Shown here: piece after piece, positions 19,372-27,473 of the stretch
Layout: each line of letters begins with the position of its first letter
Position numbering within the stretch: the stretch's first letter is position 1
Source: Nitrososphaeraceae archaeon
GTDB taxonomy: Archaea; Thermoproteota; Nitrososphaeria; Nitrososphaerales; Nitrososphaeraceae
Length of the DNA stretch: 64,000 nt
Direction: 5' to 3'
NCBI GenBank assembly: GCA_009377575.1
Contig: WHTU01000003.1
Location: forward strand, 62,001-126,000
Made by a program: the position numbers and the translations under genes
Notes under the pieces: model-generated
Databases searched by the model: none
Told to the model about the DNA's origin: nothing
Seen by the model: only the letters and a program-made list of their open reading frames with translations

Positions 19372-20227
19372 TTTCTAATTCAAGTATATCCTTTGAGATT
19401 TTTCTTATGTCGATCATTGGTTTGATTTCTCTGACCAAGTCTTGGATTTGCTCATCTAAGGTGGTGTCAAGAGCAGCATTTTTGTCATTAGAGTCCATAC
19501 CATCAAGCGAATCCTCTTTTGGTAGGTTTAGCTTCACTTTGGAGACTACTCCAAAGAACTCCTTGTTTGTCATCAATTTGACAGTCGACATGGCCGTTTC
19601 TAAAAGTGATTCATCTCCTAGAAATTTATTTATCATGAATCCTTTAACAAGTTCTCTGTCAGAAGGTTTTAGAAGTAACATTGTCCCTACGATATTGGCA
19701 AAGCATCCACCTCTTTCGATATCGGCAATGATGATGACAGGAGCGTTTACTTCCTTTGCGAGAACCATATTTGCGACATCATATTGTTGAATGTTAATTT
19801 CGGCCGGCGACCCTGCTCCCTCCATAATCACTATATCATTTTCTTTTCTGAGGCTATCTAACGAATTAAGGATAATTGGAAATGCATACTGCAACACAAA
19901 TTTTTGGTAGTAGTCTTTTGCATGCATAAGCCCATGAGAATGACCTTCTATTATTACATCACTTACGTAGTTACCGTGCGGTTCAAGTAGAACGGGATTC
20001 ATTCTCACGTCAGGATTTTTTCTAGATGCGAATGCTTGTACCGCTTGAGCCATTGAAATCCTCTCTAAAGAGCTTTCAATCCTGTAAATCTTCGAGGACA
20101 TGTTTTGAGACTTAAATGGTGCTACTTTGTATCCTCTGTCTGCAAAAATCCTACACAGTACAGTAACGATCGTAGTTTTCCCCGAACCTGAAGATGTACC
20201 TTGAATCATCAAGATTTTTGCTGTCAT
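19364..20227 (-). CDS. cobQ: Cobyric acid synthase synthetase domain without glutaminase domain
   Basis: CobQ/CbiP amidates four side chains of the corrin ring with ATP and glutamine. This 287-residue protein matches its N-terminal synthetase half: the P-loop-like GTSSGSGKTT, VAPFKSQNMSS, MAQAVQAFASR, MNPVLLEPHG, MEGAGSPAEIN and ADIERGGCFA. Full-length CobQ is near 480-510 aa and ends in a class-I-like glutaminase domain. Here the frame stops at the domain border after an acidic linker, and cbiB starts 8 bases before the stop, leaving no room for the missing half. Either ammonia is used directly, or a separate glutaminase subunit exists elsewhere. It overlaps the upstream aminotransferase-like gene by 4 bases (ATGA). 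Confidence 0.85.
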   Translation of the reverse strand: MTAKILMIQGTSSGSGKTTIVTVLCRIFADRGYKVAPFKSQNMSSKIYRIESSLERISMAQAVQAFASRKNPDVRMNPVLLEPHGNYVSDVIIEGHSHGLMHAKDYYQKFVLQYAFPIILNSLDSLRKENDIVIMEGAGSPAEINIQQYDVANMVLAKEVNAPVIIIADIERGGCFANIVGTMLLLKPSDRELVKGFMINKFLGDESLLETAMSTVKLMTNKEFFGVVSKVKLNLPKEDSLDGMDSNDKNAALDTTLDEQIQDLVREIKPMIDIRKISKDILELEND

Positions 20228-21312
20228 GGACCCATTGATTTAAAAGCGTCTATAAGAGTGGTGTTTTCTATATGCTTTTTAACAGCAACCCGAATATGTC
20301 TTAAACCCATTCCAGTAAACGTGCTGCAATCTCGTACCAATATTCCTCTTTTGCTAAGAAGATAATTGCGCACCTCAACTGAGCTCTGATTTGAAACATC
20401 TATCAAAAAGAAGTTGACGTCAGATAGCATAGGAGAAAATTTCGTCGTCTTGCCTAGCTCGTTCATCATAAAATTTCTTTCACGCTGTATTAATCTTTTA
20501 GATTTCTCTAAATAGGATGGGTCCTTTAGGACCATCGTACCTAATTTTTGAGCTACGCCGTTTACGTTCCAAGAAATCTTATTTTCGAGCATGCGATTTA
20601 TTAATTTCGGATTACATACACAATAGCCCAATCTAATGCCCGCTAGACAGAATGATTTTGTCATCGATCTCAGTATCACCAGGTTCTTGTAGTCTGAAAC
20701 CATTTCGATCATAGTATTCTTTTTATCACCTTCATCTACTAACTCAATAAAACATTCATCTATGAAGATCTGAGTATCTGAACTAATATTTTCAATTATT
20801 TGTCGCATGGATACCGTTGATAATATTCCTGTTGGGTTGTTCGGATTGCAAAGAAAAACTGCATCACATCCATTAGTTGATTCTTTCAATATTTTTTCAG
20901 TATCAGGTTTCCAATTCTTTAAAGGAACAAACTTGACCGTTGCTCCTGCTCTTCTGGCAGAGAGTTCGTATTCACAAAAAGTAGGTGCAGAAATAACTAC
21001 ATTCCTGCGAATGAATGTACGCGCGAAAATGTGGATTAGCTCAGTAGCACCATTACCAATTAATAACCATGATGGGTCTAATCCTATTCCTAGGTAATCT
21101 AAAATGCTATTCTTCAATTCCCTACATAACGGATCAGGATAAGTTGTACACAGACTATTTAATTCACTATACAAGTCACGTAACAAGTGCTTCGAAATTC
21201 CCAAAGGATTGACATTTGAGCTAAAATCGAGCTGAACCAATCCAGGATTAACTGAATATACTCCCCCATGAAGACAATCTTGGTCAGGCTTGCTTTTCAT
21301 CATCGGCTTCAT
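20224..21312 (-). CDS. cobD: Threonine-phosphate decarboxylase (CobD-type, PLP)
   Basis: This class I/II aminotransferase-fold enzyme is expected to make (R)-1-amino-2-propanol phosphate from L-threonine phosphate for the B12 side arm. Family marks are HGG near the start, DFSSNVNPLG, LLIGNGATELI, CNPNNPTG and the PLP-binding lysine in SMTKSFCLAGIRLGY. It is related to HisC, but the HGG-SSNVNPLG opening and its place as first gene of the cobalamin operon favour CobD. The true HisC is the separate gene at 45796. ATG at 21312 is the longest start; ATGs at codons 4 and 5 are alternatives. Confidence 0.87.
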   Translation of the reverse strand: MKPMMKSKPDQDCLHGGVYSVNPGLVQLDFSSNVNPLGISKHLLRDLYSELNSLCTTYPDPLCRELKNSILDYLGIGLDPSWLLIGNGATELIHIFARTFIRRNVVISAPTFCEYELSARRAGATVKFVPLKNWKPDTEKILKESTNGCDAVFLCNPNNPTGILSTVSMRQIIENISSDTQIFIDECFIELVDEGDKKNTMIEMVSDYKNLVILRSMTKSFCLAGIRLGYCVCNPKLINRMLENKISWNVNGVAQKLGTMVLKDPSYLEKSKRLIQRERNFMMNELGKTTKFSPMLSDVNFFLIDVSNQSSVEVRNYLLSKRGILVRDCSTFTGMGLRHIRVAVKKHIENTTLIDAFKSMGP

Positions 21313-21441
21313 CCACTAGCTATTTTCAACCAACATTATAATGTAGATGTTGGTTAATAGGACGCATTGAGCGTTATTCTCTCTCAGTATCGATGGCTTT
21401 TCGTGAAAAGATTATTAGTTGTAATTTACTAAGCCAACCTG

Positions 21442-22518
21442 ATGTTGAAGGTTGCACTAATCGGCGCCACTGGAGCGGTAGGCCAAGAATTTGTATTGGC
21501 GTTAAATAAGCATCCGTGGTTTGAATTGACTGCAGTCGTCTCATCTTCAAGATCAGCTGGAAAAAAGTACTTGGATTCTTTAAGGGATCCGTCTTCGGCA
21601 ATTTTGAGATGGCATAGTAGAAATGAAGTTCCTGAATCCGTTCGTGATATGATAGTCACTACCGTAGACCATATCAAGCCAGATTCGTTTGACCTTGTAT
21701 TCACTGCACTGGAATCTGATGATGCTCTTAAAATCGAGCCCAATTTTGCGAAATCTGTACCTGTCATAAGTACTGCCGCAGCTTTCAGATATGAAAGTGA
21801 TGTACCCATAATTATACCAGGAATAAATGAAGAACATATCGACCTGTTGAATGTCCAGAGAAAGCAACGAAAATGGGAAGGATTCATATGTCCATTACCT
21901 AACTGCACCACTACCGGGCTAGTGATCACACTGAAACCTATCATGGAAAGTGCAGGTCTACGAAGCGTAATCATGACCTCTATGCAGGCTATTTCTGGTG
22001 CAGGTAGATCACCTGGGGTTGTCGCTCTAGACATTCTTGATAATGTAATACCATATATCCCTAAAGAAGAAGAGAAGGTCCAAGTAGAGACGAAAAAGAT
22101 CCTCGGTAAATTGGACAAAGATTCTATTAGTCCAGCTGCTCTAAAAGTTAGCTGTACTTGCACTAGAGTACCCGTATTGGACGGTCACACTGAATCCGTG
22201 TTTGTAGAAATGGAGAAATCTCTTGAGCCAGACGAAGTGAAGCGACTCATGATAAACTTCTCAGATTCAGTTACCATCCGAGGGCTACCTTCTGCTCCCA
22301 GAGATTACATCGTCGTACACGACGATCCTACTAGACCACAGCCTCGCATCGATCGAGAGATCAATGATGGGATGACAACAGTTGTTGGGAGACTTAGAAA
22401 GGACTCTGTCTTTGACCATGGCATAAAATATGTCTTGCTCTCACACAACGAAAAGATGGGATCAGCGAAAGGAGCCGTTTTGATGGCTGAATTGCTAAAA
22501 GATAAAGGGATTATATAA
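21442..22518 (+). CDS. asd: Aspartate-semialdehyde dehydrogenase family protein
   Basis: This NADP-dependent enzyme of the archaeal/fungal ASADH branch reduces aspartyl phosphate to the semialdehyde in Lys/Thr/Met synthesis. The Rossmann motif GATGAVGQEF lies at residues 8-17, and the catalytic Cys is in PLPNCTTTGLV. Substrate-binding and C-terminal blocks follow (RVPVLDGHTESVF, SAPRDYIVVHDDP). Malonyl-/succinyl-CoA reductases of the 3-hydroxypropionate/4-hydroxybutyrate cycle in Sulfolobales are paralogues of this family, so a role in carbon fixation cannot be excluded. The gene is divergent from the cobalamin operon and followed by an Lrp regulator. Confidence 0.88.
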   Translation: MLKVALIGATGAVGQEFVLALNKHPWFELTAVVSSSRSAGKKYLDSLRDPSSAILRWHSRNEVPESVRDMIVTTVDHIKPDSFDLVFTALESDDALKIEPNFAKSVPVISTAAAFRYESDVPIIIPGINEEHIDLLNVQRKQRKWEGFICPLPNCTTTGLVITLKPIMESAGLRSVIMTSMQAISGAGRSPGVVALDILDNVIPYIPKEEEKVQVETKKILGKLDKDSISPAALKVSCTCTRVPVLDGHTESVFVEMEKSLEPDEVKRLMINFSDSVTIRGLPSAPRDYIVVHDDPTRPQPRIDREINDGMTTVVGRLRKDSVFDHGIKYVLLSHNEKMGSAKGAVLMAELLKDKGII

Positions 22519-22609
22519 TCTTATTTTATTCTTCTAAAAAACAGAGCTATATTTTGAAAATAATACATTTATTAACCCCTCATGATGTAAAGATGTCCAA
22601 GAGTGATAT

Positions 22610-23074
22610 ATGGGTAGAATCGACGATCTTGACTTAAAGATTCTCAGTGAGCTCTCAAAAGACGCTAGTATTTCTGTTCCAAAACTTTCAAAATCAATTA
22701 ATGTTAATTCCTCGGTTGTATATAGCAGAATTAAAAGACTACTAAAAATGGGTTTCATAAAGAAATTCACCATAGTGATTAATGATGAGGCTCTTGGTTT
22801 CAACGTCAGAGCTCTCACTGGAATAAATATGGACTCAAAGATGAGGGATAATGTTCTTAATGAATTGTTCAAAATTCCAGAAGTGAGAGAGGTTGCAGAA
22901 GTGACAGGAAGATTTGACATATTGGTAACCATAAGTTCCAGATCTCTTGACGAGATGCATCAATTGATATCAGAAAAAGTGGGTAGAATAGAGGGAGTGC
23001 AGAAGACAGAAACATTTATTGAAATGCGCAAGACTATAAGAGAATTGCTATATTCGCATTCAATATCTCAGTAG
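22610..23074 (+). CDS. Lrp/AsnC-family transcription regulator
   Basis: This 154-residue DNA-binding protein has an N-terminal helix-turn-helix (LDLKILSELSKDASI, then PKLSKSINVNSSVVYSRIKRLL) and a C-terminal RAM ligand-binding domain. The RAM part contains VREVAEVTGRFDILV and the late IEGVQKTETFIEM strand. Proteins of this type often respond to amino acids. It follows the aspartate-semialdehyde dehydrogenase gene by 91 bases and could regulate it, but no operator was identified. Confidence 0.9.
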   Translation: MGRIDDLDLKILSELSKDASISVPKLSKSINVNSSVVYSRIKRLLKMGFIKKFTIVINDEALGFNVRALTGINMDSKMRDNVLNELFKIPEVREVAEVTGRFDILVTISSRSLDEMHQLISEKVGRIEGVQKTETFIEMRKTIRELLYSHSISQ

Positions 23075-23168
23075 CATCCCGAATGACAATCGCAAATTTA
23101 GACGGCAGTATACGATATTAATATATTTAGTTAGTTCATTACTGTCACCGTTGGAAGGACAATAACAG

Positions 23169-24065
23169 ATGGATACCTTGACTACCTCTGCATCTTTTGG
23201 CAGAGTTTTCCGAGATTATTACGAGCTTACGAAGCCAAAGATATGGTATCTATTAGTCTTTACTGCCTTTGCCTCCGCTCTAACTGCTTCCTTCCTTTTC
23301 GACATCCCAACTGACCCGCTAATGTGGGTTCTTTTACTCATTGGTGTAGCAGCAGGATCCGCAGCTGCTGACACGTTGACTGGATACAACGATCGAGACA
23401 TTGATGCAATTATGGACCGAACGAAAGGGCGTCCTATTCCCTCAGGAAGAATATCCCCTAGAAATGCTTTCATCTTTGGAGTTATCCTAGCAGCAATATC
23501 GCTTGTTTGTTCGTGGTTTTTGAATATTTATGCATTCGCGCTGATGGCGTTTGGTTTATTTGACAACATCATTGTGTATAGTAAATGGCTCAAGCGAACT
23601 AGCCAGACCAATATAGTTCTTGGGGGCTTCTCTGGAGGAGCACCAGCAATGATAGGATATGTTGCGGTCACTACTCAAAGTATTGAAATTGGGATCATTA
23701 TGGCGGCATTGGTTTTTCTATGGATTCCGACTCATATTTGGAGCCTTGCACTCCATTCGAAGAAAGACTATGCTAAGGCTGGGATACCAATGCTACCTGT
23801 CGTGCAGAATGAGAAAAAATCCGTTAGGGTTATTGCGGTCACTACGATACTAATGGTTCTTTTCAGCATTTTTCCCTTTTTTCTCAACGAATTTGGGATT
23901 GTTTATGTATTAACTGCTACCGTTTTTGGTGCCGCCATGTTAGCATTATCTCTATGGCTACTAATGAGACCTAGCGAGAAGGCTGCATGGACCGTGTTCA
24001 AATTCTCGAGTCCTTACCTGACCGCAATCTTTATAGCTTTTATAGTTGACGCATTCTTGCACTAG
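23169..24065 (+). CDS. ctaB: Protohaem IX farnesyltransferase (haem o synthase)
   Basis: This UbiA-superfamily membrane prenyltransferase adds farnesyl to haem b, giving haem o for a haem-copper oxidase. The first Asp-rich motif is NDRDIDAIMDRTKGRP, which is diagnostic. The CyoE/CtaB block TSQTNIVLGGFSGGAPAMIGY and the second motif region with WIPTHIWSLAL and KKDYAKAGIPMLP follow. About nine transmembrane helices are visible in 298 aa. It stands alone, transcribed away from the Nep1 gene's 3' end. Confidence 0.93.
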   Translation: MDTLTTSASFGRVFRDYYELTKPKIWYLLVFTAFASALTASFLFDIPTDPLMWVLLLIGVAAGSAAADTLTGYNDRDIDAIMDRTKGRPIPSGRISPRNAFIFGVILAAISLVCSWFLNIYAFALMAFGLFDNIIVYSKWLKRTSQTNIVLGGFSGGAPAMIGYVAVTTQSIEIGIIMAALVFLWIPTHIWSLALHSKKDYAKAGIPMLPVVQNEKKSVRVIAVTTILMVLFSIFPFFLNEFGIVYVLTATVFGAAMLALSLWLLMRPSEKAAWTVFKFSSPYLTAIFIAFIVDAFLH

Positions 24066-24079
24066 AAGAGCATGACAAG

Positions 24080-24790
24080 CTATTCGCCACACAAAATCTT
24101 TTCGCATTCATAGATTAACCGAGCTACCACAACATGTGCTTCAAGTCCTATTTTTGATATATTGTATAGGCCAGTGAACTTTCCAGTAGTTGTTCTTGAA
24201 AAATGCCCTCTAGGGAACCCACCCACTACGAATGCACACGATAATGTGTTTGAAGAGAGAGCGTCTGAGACAACTTTTCCTAAGGTTGAAGTAACACCTA
24301 TTGTGGAGAAGCCTATCACTTGCCTTGGTCTTATTGTTTGGTCTATTAGTTGGTTAAAGGTTACTCCCTCCTTCAATTCCAACAGGACTTCGGTCCCATT
24401 TCTATTTTTTATACTCTTCTTCTTAAAGAGATCTGCCATCAGCCCGTCAAATCTAGAGTATGATTTCGGAAACCGAATCCCTTCTCCAATTATTATACTG
24501 TTGCTATCTATCGTTGAAACGTATACTTTGATCTGATTATTTAGATATAGTGGAGAGGACATAACGGCCGCCAATGATAGATGAACTATGTCAGGCCTAC
24601 CGTGTTTTAATAAGGAGGAATCAGCCTTCATTGCAGCATGATGATAGCTCCTATCAAGAAATGTTTCTTCGGGGTTCCTCCCTAGTCTCGTGGCATGAGC
24701 TCTCACTGCTTGATGATTTCGCAAATTTCTAGGAACCAGTTCCAGTGCAGCCTCTGTAATTATGATGGAGCATCTATGTTCTTGCTTCAT
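24080..24790 (-). CDS. nep1: rRNA small-subunit pseudouridine methyltransferase Nep1 (Emg1)
   Basis: This SPOUT-fold methyltransferase N1-methylates a pseudouridine in 16S rRNA and helps small-subunit assembly. Family blocks include LLDRSYHHA-like FLDRSYHHAAMK, HGRPDIVHLSL and GVTFNQLIDQTIRP. The knot region has CAFVVGGFPRGHFS, where SAM binds, and LYNISKIGLEAHVVVARL follows. At 236 aa it has the expected size. Start is ATG at 24790. It is convergent with the haem o synthase, with only 14 bases between the stops. Confidence 0.94.
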   Translation of the reverse strand: MKQEHRCSIIITEAALELVPRNLRNHQAVRAHATRLGRNPEETFLDRSYHHAAMKADSSLLKHGRPDIVHLSLAAVMSSPLYLNNQIKVYVSTIDSNSIIIGEGIRFPKSYSRFDGLMADLFKKKSIKNRNGTEVLLELKEGVTFNQLIDQTIRPRQVIGFSTIGVTSTLGKVVSDALSSNTLSCAFVVGGFPRGHFSRTTTGKFTGLYNISKIGLEAHVVVARLIYECEKILCGE

Positions 24791-25017
24791 GCAGCCAGTC
24801 AGAGAGGAGGTTCAAGACATCCATAAAATAAATCTATGTACTCTGATCATGACGATTTTTTTTGTTTATTCTTGGTAACGATTTTCAATGCAATCAAACA
24901 TTCAACTAACGGGAGTTAATTTCTAACAGTTAGCTAGCTTTTACATATAATAAATAATCACAATGATTTATCTAGCCCATTGTAGGCTATATCATAATAT
25001 CATCTAAAAGGCGTAAA

Positions 25018-25305
25018 TTGGAAACAGCAAAGGAACGAATAGATATCTTAATTGATGCTGCATTGTATTATTCAAGCATAGATGACAAGTTATCAGATGA
25101 TCAAGCTCGTCTGGCGAAAAGGATTGCAATGAGGGTTCGTATCAGACTCCCTTACAGCATCAAACAACTTTTTTGTAGGCAATGCAAGGAATTTATCATC
25201 CCAGGAAAGAGTTCAAGAATTAGATTAGGACGATCAAATACGAAATGTATCAGAATTAGTTGCTATCGGTGTGGTCACATTTATCGGAAGCTTATATCAG
25301 CTTAG
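25018..25305 (+). CDS. rnp4: RNase P protein component 4 (Rpp21/Rpr2)
   Basis: This archaeal RNase P protein supports 5' maturation of tRNAs. The 95-residue protein has an N-terminal helical pair (KERIDILIDAALYYS, ARLAKRIAMRVRIRLP) and a zinc ribbon. The ribbon is CRQCKEFIIPG with RIRLGR, then CIRISCYRCGHIYRK. This matches the Rpr2 layout. TTG at 25018 is the start, preceded by an AAAAGG-type ribosome-binding region. It stands alone, about 200 bases before eS19. Confidence 0.9.
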   Translation: METAKERIDILIDAALYYSSIDDKLSDDQARLAKRIAMRVRIRLPYSIKQLFCRQCKEFIIPGKSSRIRLGRSNTKCIRISCYRCGHIYRKLISA

Positions 25306-25509
25306 CTTCTCGAACCAAGTCATTCTCGCTTCTTGTACTATAGTTGAAATGTATTTCTGATTTGAATCATGATATTTACAGTAGACTAAGAGCGAATACT
25401 TCGATTTGGGGTTATAGCAATTCCTGCTCGGTATTATGAAGACTTGAATTTTGAAGTGAAGTCGATAATAATTTATAAGGAGTTAAAAGAGGCTATTACA
25501 TAGTGTATA

Positions 25510-25959
25510 ATGGCAAAGGTGTATGATATCCCTTCTACAGACCTTATTGTAAAGTTGGCTGAACGATTAAAGAAGGATAAAAAGATTGAGCCTCCTGCGT
25601 GGGTGGCATATGTGAAAACAGGCTCTCATGTGGAAAAAATTCCTCAGAATAGAGACTGGTGGTATATCAGATGCGCTTCACTTGTAAGAAAGGTATATTT
25701 GCATGGCCCAATAGGCACATCTGACCTAAGAAGTATGTATGGAGGGAGGAAAAGAATCGGTTACAACCTAGACCATCATCGTGATGCTGGTGGTTCGATT
25801 ATTAGAAAGGCATTGCAACAACTAGAGTCAGCTGGATATCTGACCAAAAAGAAGGGGGGGAGACTAATGAGTGATGAGGGAATGAAGAAGATCGATAGAC
25901 TTGCTACGGAGATCTTTAAGGAGATTCACACAATACCTAATCTGCAAAGATATGCTTGA
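25510..25959 (+). CDS. rps19e: Small ribosomal subunit protein eS19
   Basis: This ribosomal protein of the small subunit is shared by archaea and eukaryotes. The family blocks are EPPAWVAYVKTGSHVEKIPQ and DWWYIRCASLVRKVYLHGPIG. SMYGGRKRIGYNLDHHRDAGGS and the C-terminal LQQLESAGYL winged-helix element follow. At 149 aa, length is normal. It is followed after 18 bases by the PDCD5 gene, a pairing common in archaea. Confidence 0.96.
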   Translation: MAKVYDIPSTDLIVKLAERLKKDKKIEPPAWVAYVKTGSHVEKIPQNRDWWYIRCASLVRKVYLHGPIGTSDLRSMYGGRKRIGYNLDHHRDAGGSIIRKALQQLESAGYLTKKKGGRLMSDEGMKKIDRLATEIFKEIHTIPNLQRYA

Positions 25960-25977
25960 TGGGAAAGGAGCGCGAGG

Positions 25978-26268
25978 ATGTCTGTAAATCAACCTTCTCC
26001 AGATACAAATGAAGAAGAATTAAAGAAACGTGAGGCTGAAGCTGCAATGCGACAGCGCGCACTGACATTCTTATTGGATCAGAATGCAAGGCAGAGGCTT
26101 ACAAACATAAGGATGGTAAAACCTGAGCTGGCTGCGGCCGTAGAGAATTATCTTATAAACTCAGCTTCATCAGGAAGGTTGAATAGAGCACTAACCGACG
26201 AGGAACTTAAGCAAATACTGTTAAACATACGACAGCCGAAAAAAGAATTTAAAATCAATAGAGTTTAG
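25978..26268 (+). CDS. DNA-binding TFAR19/PDCD5-family protein
   Basis: This 96-residue, mostly helical protein belongs to the PDCD5 family and is thought to bind nucleic acids. It starts with a charged helix (EEELKKREAEAAMRQRALT). The core signature is DQNARQRLTNIRMVKPELAAAVENYL, and it ends with LTDEELKQILLNI. The ribosome-binding sequence GGAGCGCGAGG precedes the ATG. It is co-transcribed with eS19. The eL39 and eL31 genes that often come next in archaea are not present here. Confidence 0.92.
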   Translation: MSVNQPSPDTNEEELKKREAEAAMRQRALTFLLDQNARQRLTNIRMVKPELAAAVENYLINSASSGRLNRALTDEELKQILLNIRQPKKEFKINRV

Positions 26269-26408
26269 GTTCTCCCCAACCAATCAACCTTCCTGAGAAC
26301 ATTTTGGGGCACTCAGCCGCCGATGACCATAGATGAATTATATTTGAACTTCTCTAATTCGATTCCTTTGAGTTAACTATATTAAGTCTAGTGAGGGTTT
26401 TCAACTTC

Positions 26409-27458
26409 ATGAAAGCAGCCATTTTCAGAGAATATAACAAGGATCCTACGAAGAATGTCAAGATCGAAGATGCAGATATGCCCAAATTAGGCCAGAATGA
26501 GGTTATGATAAAAGTAGAAGCGGCGGCATATAATTATAATGATCTTTGGGCAATCTGGGGGGATCCCATTAAGGTACCTCTACCTCATATTTCCGGTAGT
26601 GATTCGGCTGGTCATGTAGCTGAAGTTGGTGAAAACGTTACTAGAATTAAGGTTGGAGATCGTGTGGTTTCACATTCCAATATGAGCTGTAGGGTATGTA
26701 ATTTTTGCACCTCTGGCCGTGAATATGATTGCGCTGAAAGAACAATCTGGGGATTTCAGACTGGTCCTCTATGGGGAGGGTTTGCACAATACACTCATTT
26801 ACCAGAAGTTAACGTAGCAAAGTTGCCTGATAACATATCATTCAATGACGCGGCGGCGATATCTATGGTAGGAATGACTTCATGGCACATGTTAGTTGGA
26901 AGGGCCAAGATAAAACCAGGTCAAACAGTGCTAATCATGGGCGGCACCAGTGGAGTGGGGATGGCAGGAATTCAGATTTCAAAATTGTATAACTGCGATG
27001 TCATTGCTACGGCAGGAAATAAGGAGAAGATGGACAAATGCCTTGAATTGGGAGCAGATCATGTGGTTAACCACAGGGAGCCTGATTGGTACAAAAAGGT
27101 CAAGGAAATTACAAACAAACAGGGTGTTGATGTAGTGTTTTCCCATATTGGGAAGGCTACTTTTGCACACGAAGTATCTCTTCTGAAGATGGCCGGAACA
27201 TTAGTTGCAACTGGAGCAACGACAGGTTATGATTCTCAAATAGATCTTCGATATCTTTTCTTCAAAGGCACTAATTTGCTCGGTTCGACACAAGGAACTA
27301 AAGCAGAGTTGGAAGAGGTAATACACTGGACAAATAAAGGCAAGATTAAACCATTAATCAGCACAGTCTTACCATTTAGCGAAATGGTTCAGGGTCATGT
27401 AATGATGGCAAAGGCCGAACAGATAGGAAAGATAGTGACAACTCCACACAAGCTCTAG
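26409..27458 (+). CDS. Zinc-dependent alcohol dehydrogenase-like oxidoreductase (MDR family)
   Basis: This NAD(P)-dependent medium-chain dehydrogenase/reductase has the GroES-like N-terminal domain with GSDSAGHVAEVGENV. The structural-zinc loop contains CRVCNFCTSGREYDC. The Rossmann domain contains VLIMGGTSGVGMAG. ATG at 26409 (MKAAIF) is the family-typical start; a GTG 18 bases upstream gives a slightly longer form. The substrate is unknown. The subfamily also contains quinone and enoyl/acryloyl-CoA reductases, so a role in CoA metabolism is possible, especially as a CitE-like lyase gene follows by 15 bases. Confidence 0.88.
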   Translation: MKAAIFREYNKDPTKNVKIEDADMPKLGQNEVMIKVEAAAYNYNDLWAIWGDPIKVPLPHISGSDSAGHVAEVGENVTRIKVGDRVVSHSNMSCRVCNFCTSGREYDCAERTIWGFQTGPLWGGFAQYTHLPEVNVAKLPDNISFNDAAAISMVGMTSWHMLVGRAKIKPGQTVLIMGGTSGVGMAGIQISKLYNCDVIATAGNKEKMDKCLELGADHVVNHREPDWYKKVKEITNKQGVDVVFSHIGKATFAHEVSLLKMAGTLVATGATTGYDSQIDLRYLFFKGTNLLGSTQGTKAELEEVIHWTNKGKIKPLISTVLPFSEMVQGHVMMAKAEQIGKIVTTPHKL

Positions 27459-27473
27459 GTTTAGCCATTGTGA

